A stretch of 64,000 nt of DNA from Acidobacteriota bacterium (GCA_003223245.1 QHYI01000136.1:55764-119763), one strand, 5' to 3'; counted from the stretch's first letter, positions 1 through 8,728 are shown. Numbers and translations: made by a program. The notes: generated from the letters alone by a model not told the origin.

Positions 1-2458
1 CCTGCTTGCTCTCCAGAATGTGCTGGAGCAACGCGTTCGTCGCGGTCGCACGCAGCCGTCCCAGGGCCTCGATGACCTTCACTCGAGCAAAACCCATGGT
101 GTCATCTTCTTGCAGCAGCGCAATGAGCTTGGAGATGCATTTGGCCTGTCCGCTCATGCCCATTTCATCGATAGCCAACGGACGAATCAAAGGATCAAGC
201 GAATCGTAAATGGCGACAAGCAGCTGCGCCCGTTGCTCGGGGGGCGCTCCGGAAAGCTGGCGAATAGTCCGGTCGTGAGATGAGCGGGGCCACTGCGACA
301 ACCTTACCGGCAACACCTTCTCAACGGTTTCCGGTGAGAGTTGGCTTAGCAACCCAATGGTTTCAGCTGCTTCTCCCGCGGGAGCCGTCTGCAGCGTTTC
401 AACCAGCCGCTGTATGGCATCTTCTCCAAGATTGCGGATCACCGTGCAAAGCAGTTCGCAATCTTCCCGGAATCCGCAATGCCCAAAGCGGTTGGTTACG
501 TAATGAATCGTGGCCTTGGGCATGAGTCCCAGAATATCCATCATGCCGTCGGCGATTTGGCCGGTGCGCATGGCCTCTTCGATGAATTCGGGCAGACGTT
601 CTTCCGCGCCGATGCGCGGCCGCAAGCTTTGTGTTGATCCGGGCCGCTGCGCTTCCACGCTTTCCAGCGAAGCCAGCGCTTGTTGCATCGCCGGGTAGCA
701 GCGCTTCGAAGCCGCTTCCTGGCTCAAGCGCACAAACGCCGCTCCGACCAGCGTTTGCAATTCCGGTTCGCGCTCAATGGCCAGTTGGTTGCCCACGCGC
801 CGGATGGCTTCCATCAGCGCGCTGCCATCGCCACTGCCGTACAGCTCCCCCAAATCGGAAAGCCCGATCGCTGTGGTTCGTCGTGCTTCCGGCGCTTCCA
901 GTCCGATACACGATGCGTATTTCATCAAGATTTCGTTCGCTGTTTTCAATTCACCGCGCCGCAGCATCTCTTCCAGGAATGCCCGCACGTTCCGGGGCGG
1001 CACGCACCATGCTTCGTCCGAGGTGAGCACTTCCTTTTTGTTTTCTTCCGGCACTTGCTCCCAGAATTCCTGGTCCAGCAGTTCCGTGTACGACTGCACG
1101 GAGAGCCCCGCCTGGGCCATCATCTGTTCCTGCGTCGAAAGGATTTTGCGCAGCGCTTCGATTTCCGTGTTCATGCGGTCCAGCAGCTGCTTCACCGCAT
1201 TCACGCGCAACTCGCCGCGCTCGTAACTGTCCAGCGCGAAGCGAATGGCCACATGCTCTGCCAGCTTGAGAAGCATCGGTTTGTCGGGTTTGGCATCGGG
1301 AGCCTGCGCCGCCAGTCCCGCCAGCGCCTGCTGCAACGTGTATTGCGCGCGCACGGGCATGGCGCTCAAACGCGACTGGAACGTTGGCACGTCCATGCGT
1401 GAATCAGGATCCTTCCGCGCCTTCCCCAATTGCGCAAACAAGCCGAGCATCGAGCGGACCTCTTCCTCTTCAACTCGGTAGCCGCCTTCGCTGCCTCCAC
1501 CAAGTCCCTGCCCACTCTTTTCGCCTCGTAGCAACGCCGATGCCGTCAGCCATTTACCCGGAATGCCGGTTCCCGTCCCTCCGCCACCCCCTCCGGCTCC
1601 TCCGTGCCCGGTGCCTCCTGCTGGACCCGTATCGCCTCCGGGGCCACTGCCGCCACCTCCTGGTTCTCCACTAACACCAGTCCCACCGCCTCCGGCCCCC
1701 CACAAGCCTCCGCCACCGGTGCCTGTGCCAGCGCTGCCAGAACCTCCTGATCCCGTGTCCCCTCTGCCTGTACCTGATCCACTACCCCCACTTCCGCCCA
1801 TTCCCCCGCCGCCAAGGCCAAATCCTGGACCCGAACCTCCCGGGCCGTGCCCTGGTCCGCCCGCTCCTGCTCCCCCTCCGCCTGAACGGGCGCTTTCGGC
1901 TGCCAGAATCATCTGCAACATTTTGTTGGGATCTTCAAAGAATTCCCGGAACTTGTCGCCCTGAGCCCCAAGCGCCTTCGCCGTCAACTGCGCAGCCACT
2001 TTGATTCCCGCTACCGACGAGTCTTCCGCCACGTAGCGGATTTCATTCATCTTGATGCTCGTGTCTCCGCCCAGCGCGGTCTTGAGTTGTTCGGCTAATG
2101 CGGACGGCTTGGCGTTTCCGCTGGGAAACGCGCGCACGAAACGCGCAAATTGCGCTTGAGACACGGAAGTGGAAAAGTGAATGCTGGCGATTCCCGAGGA
2201 AGTCAGCAGTTGTGCGAAGCTTTTCTCGCCGGCGGATGAGCCCATGGGCACGCCGTCGAGCAAAATCTGGTGCCCCGAGGCGCCCAGCAGCACGCCGCTG
2301 CCGCCGCTGGCCTCCAGCGCCTGCCGTAGCTCTCTCCAGGCCGTTTCGAATTGCGCCGTCGTCTTGGCGTGGCCAAACTCGTACAACCGCGCGAACTTCA
2401 GCAGAATGTTCAAACTGCGGACAAACGCCCTCGCTCCGGTTTGTGTTTCAGGACTCAT
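1..2458 (-). CDS. HEAT-repeat protein with long Gly-rich linker (partial, C-terminus outside window)
   Basis: Reading the minus strand from the ATG at 2458 gives an uninterrupted frame of 819 codons that runs off the left edge. An in-frame TGA lies about 27 bases upstream of this ATG, and an AGGG sits directly before it, so the start is well fixed. The N-terminal ~190 residues look like a globular alpha/beta domain. Residues ~192-300 are almost pure Gly/Ser/Thr/Pro/Ala linker. After that comes a long helical region. The last visible residues (e.g. GMSGQAKCISKLIALLQ, then VIEALGRLRATATNALL) have the helix-pair spacing of HEAT repeats. Such proteins usually act as scaffolds; no enzyme motif is visible and no signal peptide is evident. 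The function is unknown. The coding call is firm because the frame stays open through the low-complexity stretch. Confidence 0.85.
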   Translation of the reverse strand, partial: MSPETQTGARAFVRSLNILLKFARLYEFGHAKTTAQFETAWRELRQALEASGGSGVLLGASGHQILLDGVPMGSSAGEKSFAQLLTSSGIASIHFSTSVSQAQFARFVRAFPSGNAKPSALAEQLKTALGGDTSIKMNEIRYVAEDSSVAGIKVAAQLTAKALGAQGDKFREFFEDPNKMLQMILAAESARSGGGGAGAGGPGHGPGGSGPGFGLGGGGMGGSGGSGSGTGRGDTGSGGSGSAGTGTGGGGLWGAGGGGTGVSGEPGGGGSGPGGDTGPAGGTGHGGAGGGGGGTGTGIPGKWLTASALLRGEKSGQGLGGGSEGGYRVEEEEVRSMLGLFAQLGKARKDPDSRMDVPTFQSRLSAMPVRAQYTLQQALAGLAAQAPDAKPDKPMLLKLAEHVAIRFALDSYERGELRVNAVKQLLDRMNTEIEALRKILSTQEQMMAQAGLSVQSYTELLDQEFWEQVPEENKKEVLTSDEAWCVPPRNVRAFLEEMLRRGELKTANEILMKYASCIGLEAPEARRTTAIGLSDLGELYGSGDGSALMEAIRRVGNQLAIEREPELQTLVGAAFVRLSQEAASKRCYPAMQQALASLESVEAQRPGSTQSLRPRIGAEERLPEFIEEAMRTGQIADGMMDILGLMPKATIHYVTNRFGHCGFREDCELLCTVIRNLGEDAIQRLVETLQTAPAGEAAETIGLLSQLSPETVEKVLPVRLSQWPRSSHDRTIRQLSGAPPEQRAQLLVAIYDSLDPLIRPLAIDEMGMSGQAKCISKLIALLQEDDTMGFARVKVIEALGRLRATATNALLQHILESKQ

Positions 2459-2640
2459 CCCTGTCGACCGTCTTGCTCCGGAATCTCACTGCTACCTATG
2501 CTTCTTTATTCTGCCTAATCCCTTCCTAATCCGTGGTTTCTTCCCGCTTTCCCACAGGACGCAGGGACACAATCTACATTAGTTTCTCGACTCCTGTGAA
2601 ACAAGCCTCCCCGCGCGTCCTGTACCCATCTCAATAACAG

Positions 2641-2765
2641 ATTTTGTTGCCGGTTTGGAAACATTTCTGTGCCCGAGCGGCAGTGGTCCGGCGCTGGCCT
2701 GGGAGTTGTGCCCATTCAACGAGTTTGGGCAACAAAATAGGGAGGGCCAACTGGCCTTCCCTTTT
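2641..2765 (+). ncRNA. candidate structured RNA or leader with terminator-like 3' hairpin
   Basis: An 11-bp perfect inverted repeat (ATTTTGTTGCC at ~2642, GGCAACAAAAT at ~2727) encloses about 75 bases. It is followed at once by a second stem, GGGAGGGCCA/TGGCCTTCCC with one wobble pair, and a TTTTT run (about 2738-2765). A closed stem plus a rho-independent-type terminator is the shape of a small RNA gene on the plus strand. The 4.5S SRP tetraloop core and known 6S features are absent. It could instead be a divergent leader or attenuator for the minus-strand gene at 2458. Low confidence. Confidence 0.3.
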
Positions 2766-2807
2766 TGGCGGCCAGGCTAGCCAAATGGTCAACGCTTTAC
2801 TTTGTCT

Positions 2808-2836
2808 TTGAATATGAAATGCCTTTCCAGTATAAA
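2808..2836 (+). promoter_or_regulatory. sigma-70-type promoter for the 2853 gene
   Basis: TTGAAT (2808-2813) and TATAAA (2831-2836) are separated by exactly 17 bases. Transcription would start around 2843, so the ATG at 2853 would have only a very short leader. This argues against the longer TTG start at 2802. Confidence 0.55.
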
Positions 2837-2852
2837 ATCAAGCCGCCGCCTT

Positions 2853-3545
2853 ATGCCCGACCAGCCCCCACCGGACCGCTTCAAAGCAGACATGCCGCAA
2901 ATCCCCGGCGTTCCCGCGCACGGCTCGCAACCGGCGGCCTCCCACGATTCTGCTCTCAAACTTGGAATCGGCCTTATCGCGGTGCTGCTCGCTGTGTTCC
3001 TGGGAGCGCGCTGGGCGCTCCGCCCCCGGCCCACGGCGCCTAAAGCCCCCGATCAGCAGCCGCAAATCGACGTTCCTTCGCCTGCTCCGGACCCAAGCAC
3101 TTTGCTGCCGCACGCCACCGACACCGCGCCGGGCATCGCGGAAGTCCAGGAAGTGGCCAAGCCCTGGTCCTCCAAGCCGTTTTTCATTCGCAACCGACTC
3201 AGCGGCGAAAACGTTCCCGCAATGCTCATTCGTTTGCCAACGGGCTCCGCTTCGCAAGCCAGCGGCTATTGGGCTTTTTCAATGAATGCCCCGTACGGGG
3301 ACTGCAAGCTGGAGTACGTCACCGACCTGGCGAGGCTGAAATCCGATTACGGTTTTCGGTTCGCGAAACATCCCATGGTGGGCAATCCTTGCAGCGGCGC
3401 GCTTTTCGATCCCCTTAAGATAAGCACTCTTCCGGGGAATTTTTTTGTGCGCGGAGCGATTGTGCAGGGCTCGGATCTGCGCCCGCCCTTGGGCATCGAA
3501 CTTCGCATTCGAGGCAAAGACATTCTGGCGATCCGCACGGAGTAG
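2853..3545 (+). CDS. membrane-anchored protein of unknown function, degenerate Rieske-like C-terminal motif
   Basis: A 230-residue protein. The Pro-rich cytoplasmic start (MPDQPPPDRF) is followed by one transmembrane helix at about residues 36-57, a Pro/Ala-rich spacer to ~105, and a folded extracytoplasmic domain. I chose the ATG at 2853 because a 17-bp-spaced promoter lies inside the longer frame. In the C-terminal domain, HPMVGNPCSGALFDP resembles the second half of a Rieske cluster motif (CPCHG-x-x-FD), but the histidine ligand is missing and no first-half CxH pair is seen, so an Fe-S cluster is unlikely. The resemblance is my inference; otherwise this is an uncharacterised protein. It stands alone, upstream of the receptor gene. 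Confidence 0.7.
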   Translation: MPDQPPPDRFKADMPQIPGVPAHGSQPAASHDSALKLGIGLIAVLLAVFLGARWALRPRPTAPKAPDQQPQIDVPSPAPDPSTLLPHATDTAPGIAEVQEVAKPWSSKPFFIRNRLSGENVPAMLIRLPTGSASQASGYWAFSMNAPYGDCKLEYVTDLARLKSDYGFRFAKHPMVGNPCSGALFDPLKISTLPGNFFVRGAIVQGSDLRPPLGIELRIRGKDILAIRTE

Positions 3546-3652
3546 CTTGATGTTTGCCGTTCGCCGTTTGCGGTTTCAGCGGTTAGTTCTTAGTTGTTGG
3601 TTTTGGGTTACGGAGACCAGAAAAGAGAAAGACTTGTCAATTCTTATAGGAT

Positions 3653-3778
3653 AGTGAATCTCCATAGCACAGTGAATCTCCGCATACTTGAATCTAAATT
3701 AGATAAATCCTCCAAAAGTATCGAAGTTTAGATTTTGGCCCCTCCAAGTTGGCCCGCAAGTCATAGAAAAATCTAAAT
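3653..3778. promoter_or_regulatory. repeat-rich upstream region of the first TonB receptor
   Basis: The gap 3546-3932 has no gene. It contains an 18-bp-period tandem repeat of AGTGAATCTCC (3653-3663 and 3671-3681), a self-complementary ATCTAAATTAGAT near 3692, and a long-range inverted repeat TTTAGATTTT (3728-3737) / AAAATCTAAA (~3767-3777). The tandem sites look like regulator-binding sites and the inverted repeat could form a leader hairpin. A TTGTCA at ~3634 may be a -35 element. The operator role is inference. Confidence 0.35.
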
Positions 3779-3932
3779 CTTGCTGCCACAACCCAGTGGC
3801 GCTTGACCTGCAAATTGCTTCGCTGACCTGAACCTGAATCATCGCTTTCCAGCCGGATTTTGGTGTGCAGGTTCGAGGCTGCAAGGTGTCGAGGCGGGTG
3901 GATTGATTTCTCATTCAAGAGGGAGGGGAGCA

Positions 3933-6900
3933 ATGAATTTTGAAAGAACAATAGGGACTGGGCATTGTCGCGACTCAGCCTATCGCCGGAAGGGCGCAGT
4001 TTTTGCGCTGTTGGCTTCGGCGGCGACGCTGTTTTTTTCTGTGGTCGCTTTTGGCCAGGGAACAACTGGGACGCTCCGGGGACAGGTGCTTGACCCAGCA
4101 GGCGCGGCCGTGGCGAATGCGCAGGTTACAGCCATTAATAAGGAAACGGGAGTCTCCACAAAGACGGTCACGACTTCCGCGGGAGCTTACAGTGATGTTG
4201 CGGTGTTGGCGGATCGAGATAACGTAGCGGACGCGCAACTGGAGCTGGGGGTGGCCACCGAGACCATTGAAGTCAACGCGGGATCGGTACAAGTGCAGAC
4301 CACCTCCTCCTCGCTGGCCCAGGAATTCAACGCCAGTGACGTGTCCAACCTTCCCCAAGCCGGTGGCACGCTGAACGGCAGCCCTTTGAATCTGGCAGTG
4401 CTGGCTCCGAACGTCGTGGCGCAGCCCGGAGGCGTAACCGGAGTAGGCGGATCGGTCGGTGGGACGCGTCCGCGCGAAAACAATTTCGTCATCGATGGCG
4501 TGGATGATAACAATCTCGGCGTAACCGGACCCAATTCGACGGTAATTCCGGACGCGGTTGCCGAGTTTAACCTGCAGACGAATCAATTTAGCGCCGAGTA
4601 CGGCCATTCGTCGGGCGGTCAATTTACGTTGGTTACGAAAACCGGCACCAATAATTGGCACGGCTCCGGTGAGTGGTACAACCAGAACAAAAATTACAAT
4701 TCTGTAGACCAGTTGACCAAGCAAGCCATCGCCGGCGGGACGATCCCTGGTGTGCCGGACTTTGACAACAACCGTTTCGGCGGAACTCTCGGCGGTCCCA
4801 TTGTCAAAGATAAGCTATTCATTTTTGGCGCGTACGAATACACCACGCTGCATGGCGCGGGAAGCCCGACACCGCTCTTGGCGCCTACTGCAAGCGGCTT
4901 AAACACTCTGAAGTCTATGGCGGCGGATACAGCGGTCTCCAACATTCTGGCTAACTTCCCGGTAGCTCCCGCGAATGACGCGGGCACGATACCCGTCAAT
5001 GGAGCGGGAGTTCCCATCGGAAATCTCACCATCATCAGTCCAGTGTTTCAGCGGGAGCATGACGCCCAGATGAATGCGGACTATACGATGGGGAAGCATC
5101 AATTTGGTGCGCGCTTCACTTTTAACCAGGAAAAGTTCATCTTGCCCGTGAACTCCACCCAGGCGGTCTTCAATCAGAATGAACCCATTCACAATCGCAA
5201 GATTGCTCTTACGGACACTTGGACCATCAACAGCCATTGGGTCAATGATTTGCGTTTGCAATACTCGTTCTTCTTCCTGGGATTGACGAACAATTGCAGC
5301 GTGTGTCCCGGGGATGTCACCATCGGAGACCTTGGTTTCAACACGATCGGTCCTTCGGACATTCAGCATCAGCAACAAAATACTTACCAGCTCCTTGACA
5401 CTGCCTCCTGGTCGGTTGGCAAGCACACCTTCAAGTTCGGCGGGCAATATACGCATTTCATTTATCCGCAGTTTTTCCTGCCCCGGAGCAACGGAGACAA
5501 CTGGTACCTGACGACGCAAACGTTCATCAACGATCTCGTTCCGGACATACCGAGCAGAACGCTGCGCGGCGCGGGTACCGGAAGCTTCTTGGGCACACAG
5601 AGTTTGTTTGCTGGATTTGCCCAGGATGATTTCAAGTTTAATCCGCGCTTGACCTTAAACCTTGGCGTGCGCTACGAATATTGGACCAACCCAGTGGGTT
5701 CCAACGCGCAAGCCCTCAATGCCATTTCGAGCGTTCCGGGTGTGATCACCTTCGGGCGGCCGAAGACGGACAAAAACAACATTGGCCCACGCATGGGGTT
5801 TGCTTACGACCCAACGGGCAAGGGCAAGACCTCGATTCGTGGTGGCGGCGGAATTTCCTACGGCTGGAAGTTCCAGAACTTCGCCTCCATCACTTTGCCG
5901 CCGCAATTGCAAAGCGAAATGGACGAAGCCTCAGCCTGCTCTTTGACTACTCCCCCGTTGTGGTGCACCAATGGCGGCACTGGTTTCCTGCAGAACGGCG
6001 GGCTGCCCGCAACGTACCTTGCCCCTGCTAATCAAGCGCAGACGCGCGGCCTAACCACTGCCTACATCGACGACACGGTCATGCCTAAGATCCTGACTTG
6101 GTCACTCGGCGTACAACACGAAGTCTATCGAAACGCCACCGTCGAGGTCCGTTATCTGGGCACGCGCGGTTTGGAACTGCCGGTTCAGTTCAGGCGCAAT
6201 AAAGAAAGCGCCTTCGACGCGGGCGTTGCGCCGTTGCCAACGTTTCTGCAGTCATCCGATGTGCCGGCGACATGGAACGCCAGCACACCCACCGATGGGC
6301 CCTTTAATAGTTTCAACCCGAACATTTATGCCAATTTTCCTTGCACAGATGGGTCCGCGAAGACGTGCGGCTTCCGGGGGAATCTAACCTCTGATCCGCC
6401 GCTGGGAGGGAGCAAATATCATGCTGGATCGTTGAATTTCATGCAGCGGTCACGCTACGGGCTGACGTTCAACGCCAATTACACCTATTCCCACACGACA
6501 GACAGCTCGACGAACGAGTTCTTCACCAGTCTTCTCAACCCCCGGCGCGCTCAGGATACGAACCGGCTCGCAGACGATTGGGCAAGTTCGGATCTGGACG
6601 TTCGACACAAACTAGCTCTCTCGTGGGTCTATGATGTTCCGAAAGCCAAGACTGAGAGTAGCCTCCTGAAAGGCATCCTGAACGGCTACCAACTGGGCTC
6701 TGTGGTCCTGGCGCAGACCGGTCAGCCGGTCACACTCCAGTCCGGCATCGATTCGAATGGCAACGGCGATTCTGCCGGCGACCGCGTGGTGTTCAATCCT
6801 TTCGGAAGCGGCAGGACCGGTTCCGATGTTTACGCCGTATGCGAGTTGCCAGGTGGGGTGACCGGACTATCGAATGGCGGTCCAGGCGCATTCACCACGC

Positions 6901-7331
6901 CCACGGGCGTAGCCGCTGGTGGGGCTTGCTTCGATCCAAGCGATCCCTCCGGGAATACCGTCTTTCCTGCCATTGGTTATACACCGGTCAATGGGAATGC
7001 CAGATACTTGGTTACGGGCCCGGGCGCCAAGGCCACCGTGGGCAGGAACAGCCTCACAACACCGGGCTTCGGTGTGCTGAACCTTTCCGTCGGCAAAAAG
7101 ACGTTTTTCGGAGAGGGGAAGTACCTACTGGTTAAGGCAGACGTTTTCAACGTGCTCAACCACCCCAGCTTCGCGCTCAGCAACGGCAACATCTTTAGCG
7201 TCGCTGGTGTCACCACCGCAACCACGACGCAAGGATTCGTACTGCCAACCGATCCGAACTTCCTGCAGCCTGACAAATTCTTCAGCGGCGGGGTTCGGTC
7301 CATGACCTTAGGACTGAAGTTCGTCTTCTGA
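3933..7331 (+). CDS. Oar-like TonB-dependent receptor (first copy)
   Basis: A 1132-residue outer-membrane receptor of the very large type typical of Acidobacteriota, presumably importing an oligosaccharide or other polymer fragment. The start at 3933 follows a GGGAGGGGAG Shine-Dalgarno. A signal sequence (residues ~20-41) ends at AFGQ. It is followed by a carboxypeptidase-regulatory-like domain, a plug (NNFVIDGVDDNN; LVTKTGTNNWHG) to ~residue 240, and a beta-barrel ending in ...LGLKFVF, the aromatic C-terminus expected for barrel assembly. The regulatory-like domain is shortened: GAY is followed almost directly by the conserved ADAQLELGVATETIEV strand, and about 25 residues present in the second receptor (13320) are missing. 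The substrate cannot be read from sequence. Confidence 0.93.
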   Translation: MNFERTIGTGHCRDSAYRRKGAVFALLASAATLFFSVVAFGQGTTGTLRGQVLDPAGAAVANAQVTAINKETGVSTKTVTTSAGAYSDVAVLADRDNVADAQLELGVATETIEVNAGSVQVQTTSSSLAQEFNASDVSNLPQAGGTLNGSPLNLAVLAPNVVAQPGGVTGVGGSVGGTRPRENNFVIDGVDDNNLGVTGPNSTVIPDAVAEFNLQTNQFSAEYGHSSGGQFTLVTKTGTNNWHGSGEWYNQNKNYNSVDQLTKQAIAGGTIPGVPDFDNNRFGGTLGGPIVKDKLFIFGAYEYTTLHGAGSPTPLLAPTASGLNTLKSMAADTAVSNILANFPVAPANDAGTIPVNGAGVPIGNLTIISPVFQREHDAQMNADYTMGKHQFGARFTFNQEKFILPVNSTQAVFNQNEPIHNRKIALTDTWTINSHWVNDLRLQYSFFFLGLTNNCSVCPGDVTIGDLGFNTIGPSDIQHQQQNTYQLLDTASWSVGKHTFKFGGQYTHFIYPQFFLPRSNGDNWYLTTQTFINDLVPDIPSRTLRGAGTGSFLGTQSLFAGFAQDDFKFNPRLTLNLGVRYEYWTNPVGSNAQALNAISSVPGVITFGRPKTDKNNIGPRMGFAYDPTGKGKTSIRGGGGISYGWKFQNFASITLPPQLQSEMDEASACSLTTPPLWCTNGGTGFLQNGGLPATYLAPANQAQTRGLTTAYIDDTVMPKILTWSLGVQHEVYRNATVEVRYLGTRGLELPVQFRRNKESAFDAGVAPLPTFLQSSDVPATWNASTPTDGPFNSFNPNIYANFPCTDGSAKTCGFRGNLTSDPPLGGSKYHAGSLNFMQRSRYGLTFNANYTYSHTTDSSTNEFFTSLLNPRRAQDTNRLADDWASSDLDVRHKLALSWVYDVPKAKTESSLLKGILNGYQLGSVVLAQTGQPVTLQSGIDSNGNGDSAGDRVVFNPFGSGRTGSDVYAVCELPGGVTGLSNGGPGAFTTPTGVAAGGACFDPSDPSGNTVFPAIGYTPVNGNARYLVTGPGAKATVGRNSLTTPGFGVLNLSVGKKTFFGEGKYLLVKADVFNVLNHPSFALSNGNIFSVAGVTTATTTQGFVLPTDPNFLQPDKFFSGGVRSMTLGLKFVF

Positions 7332-7355
7332 ACTTCGTTTTTCTATCTCATTTTC

Positions 7356-7390
7356 GGGAGGCGCTGCCAGACGCGCCTCCCATTTTTTTT
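7356..7390 (+). terminator. rho-independent terminator after receptor 1
   Basis: A perfect 9-bp stem GGGAGGCGC/GCGCCTCCC with an 8-base loop is followed by A and a run of T, 24 bases after the receptor stop codon. Confidence 0.85.
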
Positions 7391-7590
7391 CGCATGCACG
7401 TTAGCGGCGAAGAGCAGCGAACTGCAAATCCGAGAAGGCCTTCCGCAAGGTGCAATAAGGCAGCGCCTCAGCGGCTCGCCGCATCTATTTGATTGAGTGT
7501 TATTTAACCTGCAACGGATGCTCTAGCTGTCTACCAAACGGGCCGCCCCAGTCCTCCCGCCAATGTCATTACCGCCAACGCGGAGGGTAA

Positions 7591-7875
7591 ATGCGCAAAT
7601 ACAAACTCGGCACGTTGGGATTTTTCCTGGCCATGTTTTTCCTGGCCGGCGGTTTCACCGTTTCTTGCTCGCGATTATTGCTGCCAAGCGATGCTGCCAT
7701 CACCAAGGACATCAAGGGCAAAATGTCTTCCGACCCATTGCTCAAGAACGCTTCAGTAGGCGTCTCGACGCACGGCCATGTGGTCACTCTCACCGGGCAA
7801 GTGCCGGACGATTCGGCGCATTTGGCGGCCTACAAGATTGCTACAGAGGAGAAGGGCGTAACTATAATAAGGTAG
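7591..7875 (+). CDS. BON-domain lipoprotein-like protein, N-terminal fragment of a frameshifted gene
   Basis: Ninety-four residues: a signal/lipoprotein-like N-terminus (hydrophobic to residue ~24, then VSCS), then a BON domain (AAITKDIKGKM...VVTLTGQV...EEKGV), a fold that associates with envelopes or phospholipids. The frame ends prematurely in TAG at 7873. Restoring one base near 7868 makes the BON domain continue as KVDDQINVAI in the neighbouring frame. A second compensating change near 7965-7975 (an extra G in ACCGGGCG) returns to this frame and continues into the glycine-zipper half at 7918-8559. The intact gene would be 7591-8559, about 322 residues. It is either a pseudogene or carries two assembly indels. 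Confidence 0.6.
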   Translation: MRKYKLGTLGFFLAMFFLAGGFTVSCSRLLLPSDAAITKDIKGKMSSDPLLKNASVGVSTHGHVVTLTGQVPDDSAHLAAYKIATEEKGVTIIR

Positions 7876-7917
7876 ACGATCAGATCAACGTGGCGATCGC
7901 GCCTCGGGAAAACGACC

Positions 7918-8559
7918 TTGAAGCATCGGCTACACCACCGGCTGGGGCCGAGCCCGCCTCCGCCGCGCCGACCGGGCGCGAAGCCCGCGGCTTCGCCGCC
8001 TGCACAACCGGTCACGGTGACCGTGCCGGAGAACACCATTGTGACGGTACGGACGATTGACTCCATAAGCTCAAGAAGTAATCACGCAGGCCAGTTTTTC
8101 AGGGCTTCGCTGGATGCGCCGGTCGTGGTGGATAACCGCGTGGTTGTGCCGGCCGGGACGTATGTCGATCTCAAACTCGTAGAGGCGAGATCGGCGGGCC
8201 ATATGGCGGGCCGCAGCGAACTCCGGCTGGAGCTTTCCAGTATTTCGTTCCAAGGCAAGACATACGAGGTCGTCAGCAGTGAAGTGCGGAGAGCCGGAAC
8301 TTCGCGAGGCAAGCAGACAGCCGAACGTGTCGGAGGTGGGGCCGTGCTGGGCGCATTGATTGGAGCCATTGCAGGAGGCGGCAAAGGCGCGGCGATTGGA
8401 GCCGCGGTAGGCGGCGGCGCAGGAACGGGCGCGCAGGTCTGGACCCACAGCCAGCAAGTGAGAATTCCCTCGGAAACGCGGCTGGACTTCAGGCTCGAGC
8501 AGCCGCTTGAGATTACTTACATTCCTGGCCAGTGGTCGCAACGCCATGCAAGCTCCTAG
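7918..8559 (+). CDS. glycine-zipper envelope protein, C-terminal half of the frameshifted BON gene
   Basis: The frame contains a Pro/Ala-rich linker, then a compact domain (VTVTVPENTIVTVRTIDSI ... DAPVVVDNRVVVPAGTYV), then a glycine zipper (GGGAVLGALIGAIAGGGKGAAIGAAVGGGAGTG in segments, residues ~145-175) and a closing IPSETRLDFRLEQPLEI. This arrangement is known from envelope-stability proteins in which a BON domain precedes the linker. Here the BON part sits in the same frame upstream (7591), but the joining ~100 bases are read in another frame. The TTG at 7918 is only a nominal start. Protein from this half alone would lack a signal peptide, so it probably functions only if the frame is really intact. 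Confidence 0.6.
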   Translation: MKHRLHHRLGPSPPPPRRPGAKPAASPPAQPVTVTVPENTIVTVRTIDSISSRSNHAGQFFRASLDAPVVVDNRVVVPAGTYVDLKLVEARSAGHMAGRSELRLELSSISFQGKTYEVVSSEVRRAGTSRGKQTAERVGGGAVLGALIGAIAGGGKGAAIGAAVGGGAGTGAQVWTHSQQVRIPSETRLDFRLEQPLEITYIPGQWSQRHASS

Positions 8560-8700
8560 CCGGCATCTTCGTAATCAATTGGCCTCCGTAGGCGAGCCTC
8601 GAATCCTCCAGATTCGGGCGCTAGGAGTTTCCACAACGAACGAGCTTTTGGGGCTCCATCGATTTTCTCGCGTCTCCTATGCAATCTATTGACAAGGGAA

Positions 8701-8728
8701 GGCGGCAAAGATAAAGCTTTTTGCCGCC
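8701..8728 (+). promoter_or_regulatory. hairpin abutting the start codon of the M24 peptidase
   Basis: GGCGGCAAA (8701-8709) pairs perfectly with TTTGCCGCC (8720-8728); the ATG follows at 8729. A TTGACA at 8689 could be a -35 element, with a weak GATAAA inside the hairpin loop. No clear Shine-Dalgarno exists, so the stem may control initiation. Function inferred. Confidence 0.35.

Noticed and set aside
1563-1964. A proline-rich 133-codon plus-strand frame
   Set aside because: It is the complement of the Gly-rich linker of the minus-strand HEAT protein.
2641-2765. SRP 4.5S RNA or 6S RNA
   Set aside because: The GGAAGGAAGCA-type SRP loop is missing and the molecule is too short for 6S; kept only as an unassigned RNA candidate.
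8553-8627. tRNA-like sequence after the glycine-zipper gene
   Set aside because: The CGAATC/GATTCG hairpin and CTCCTAGC/GCTAGGAG stem lack acceptor and T-loop consensus, so no tRNA fold is formed.
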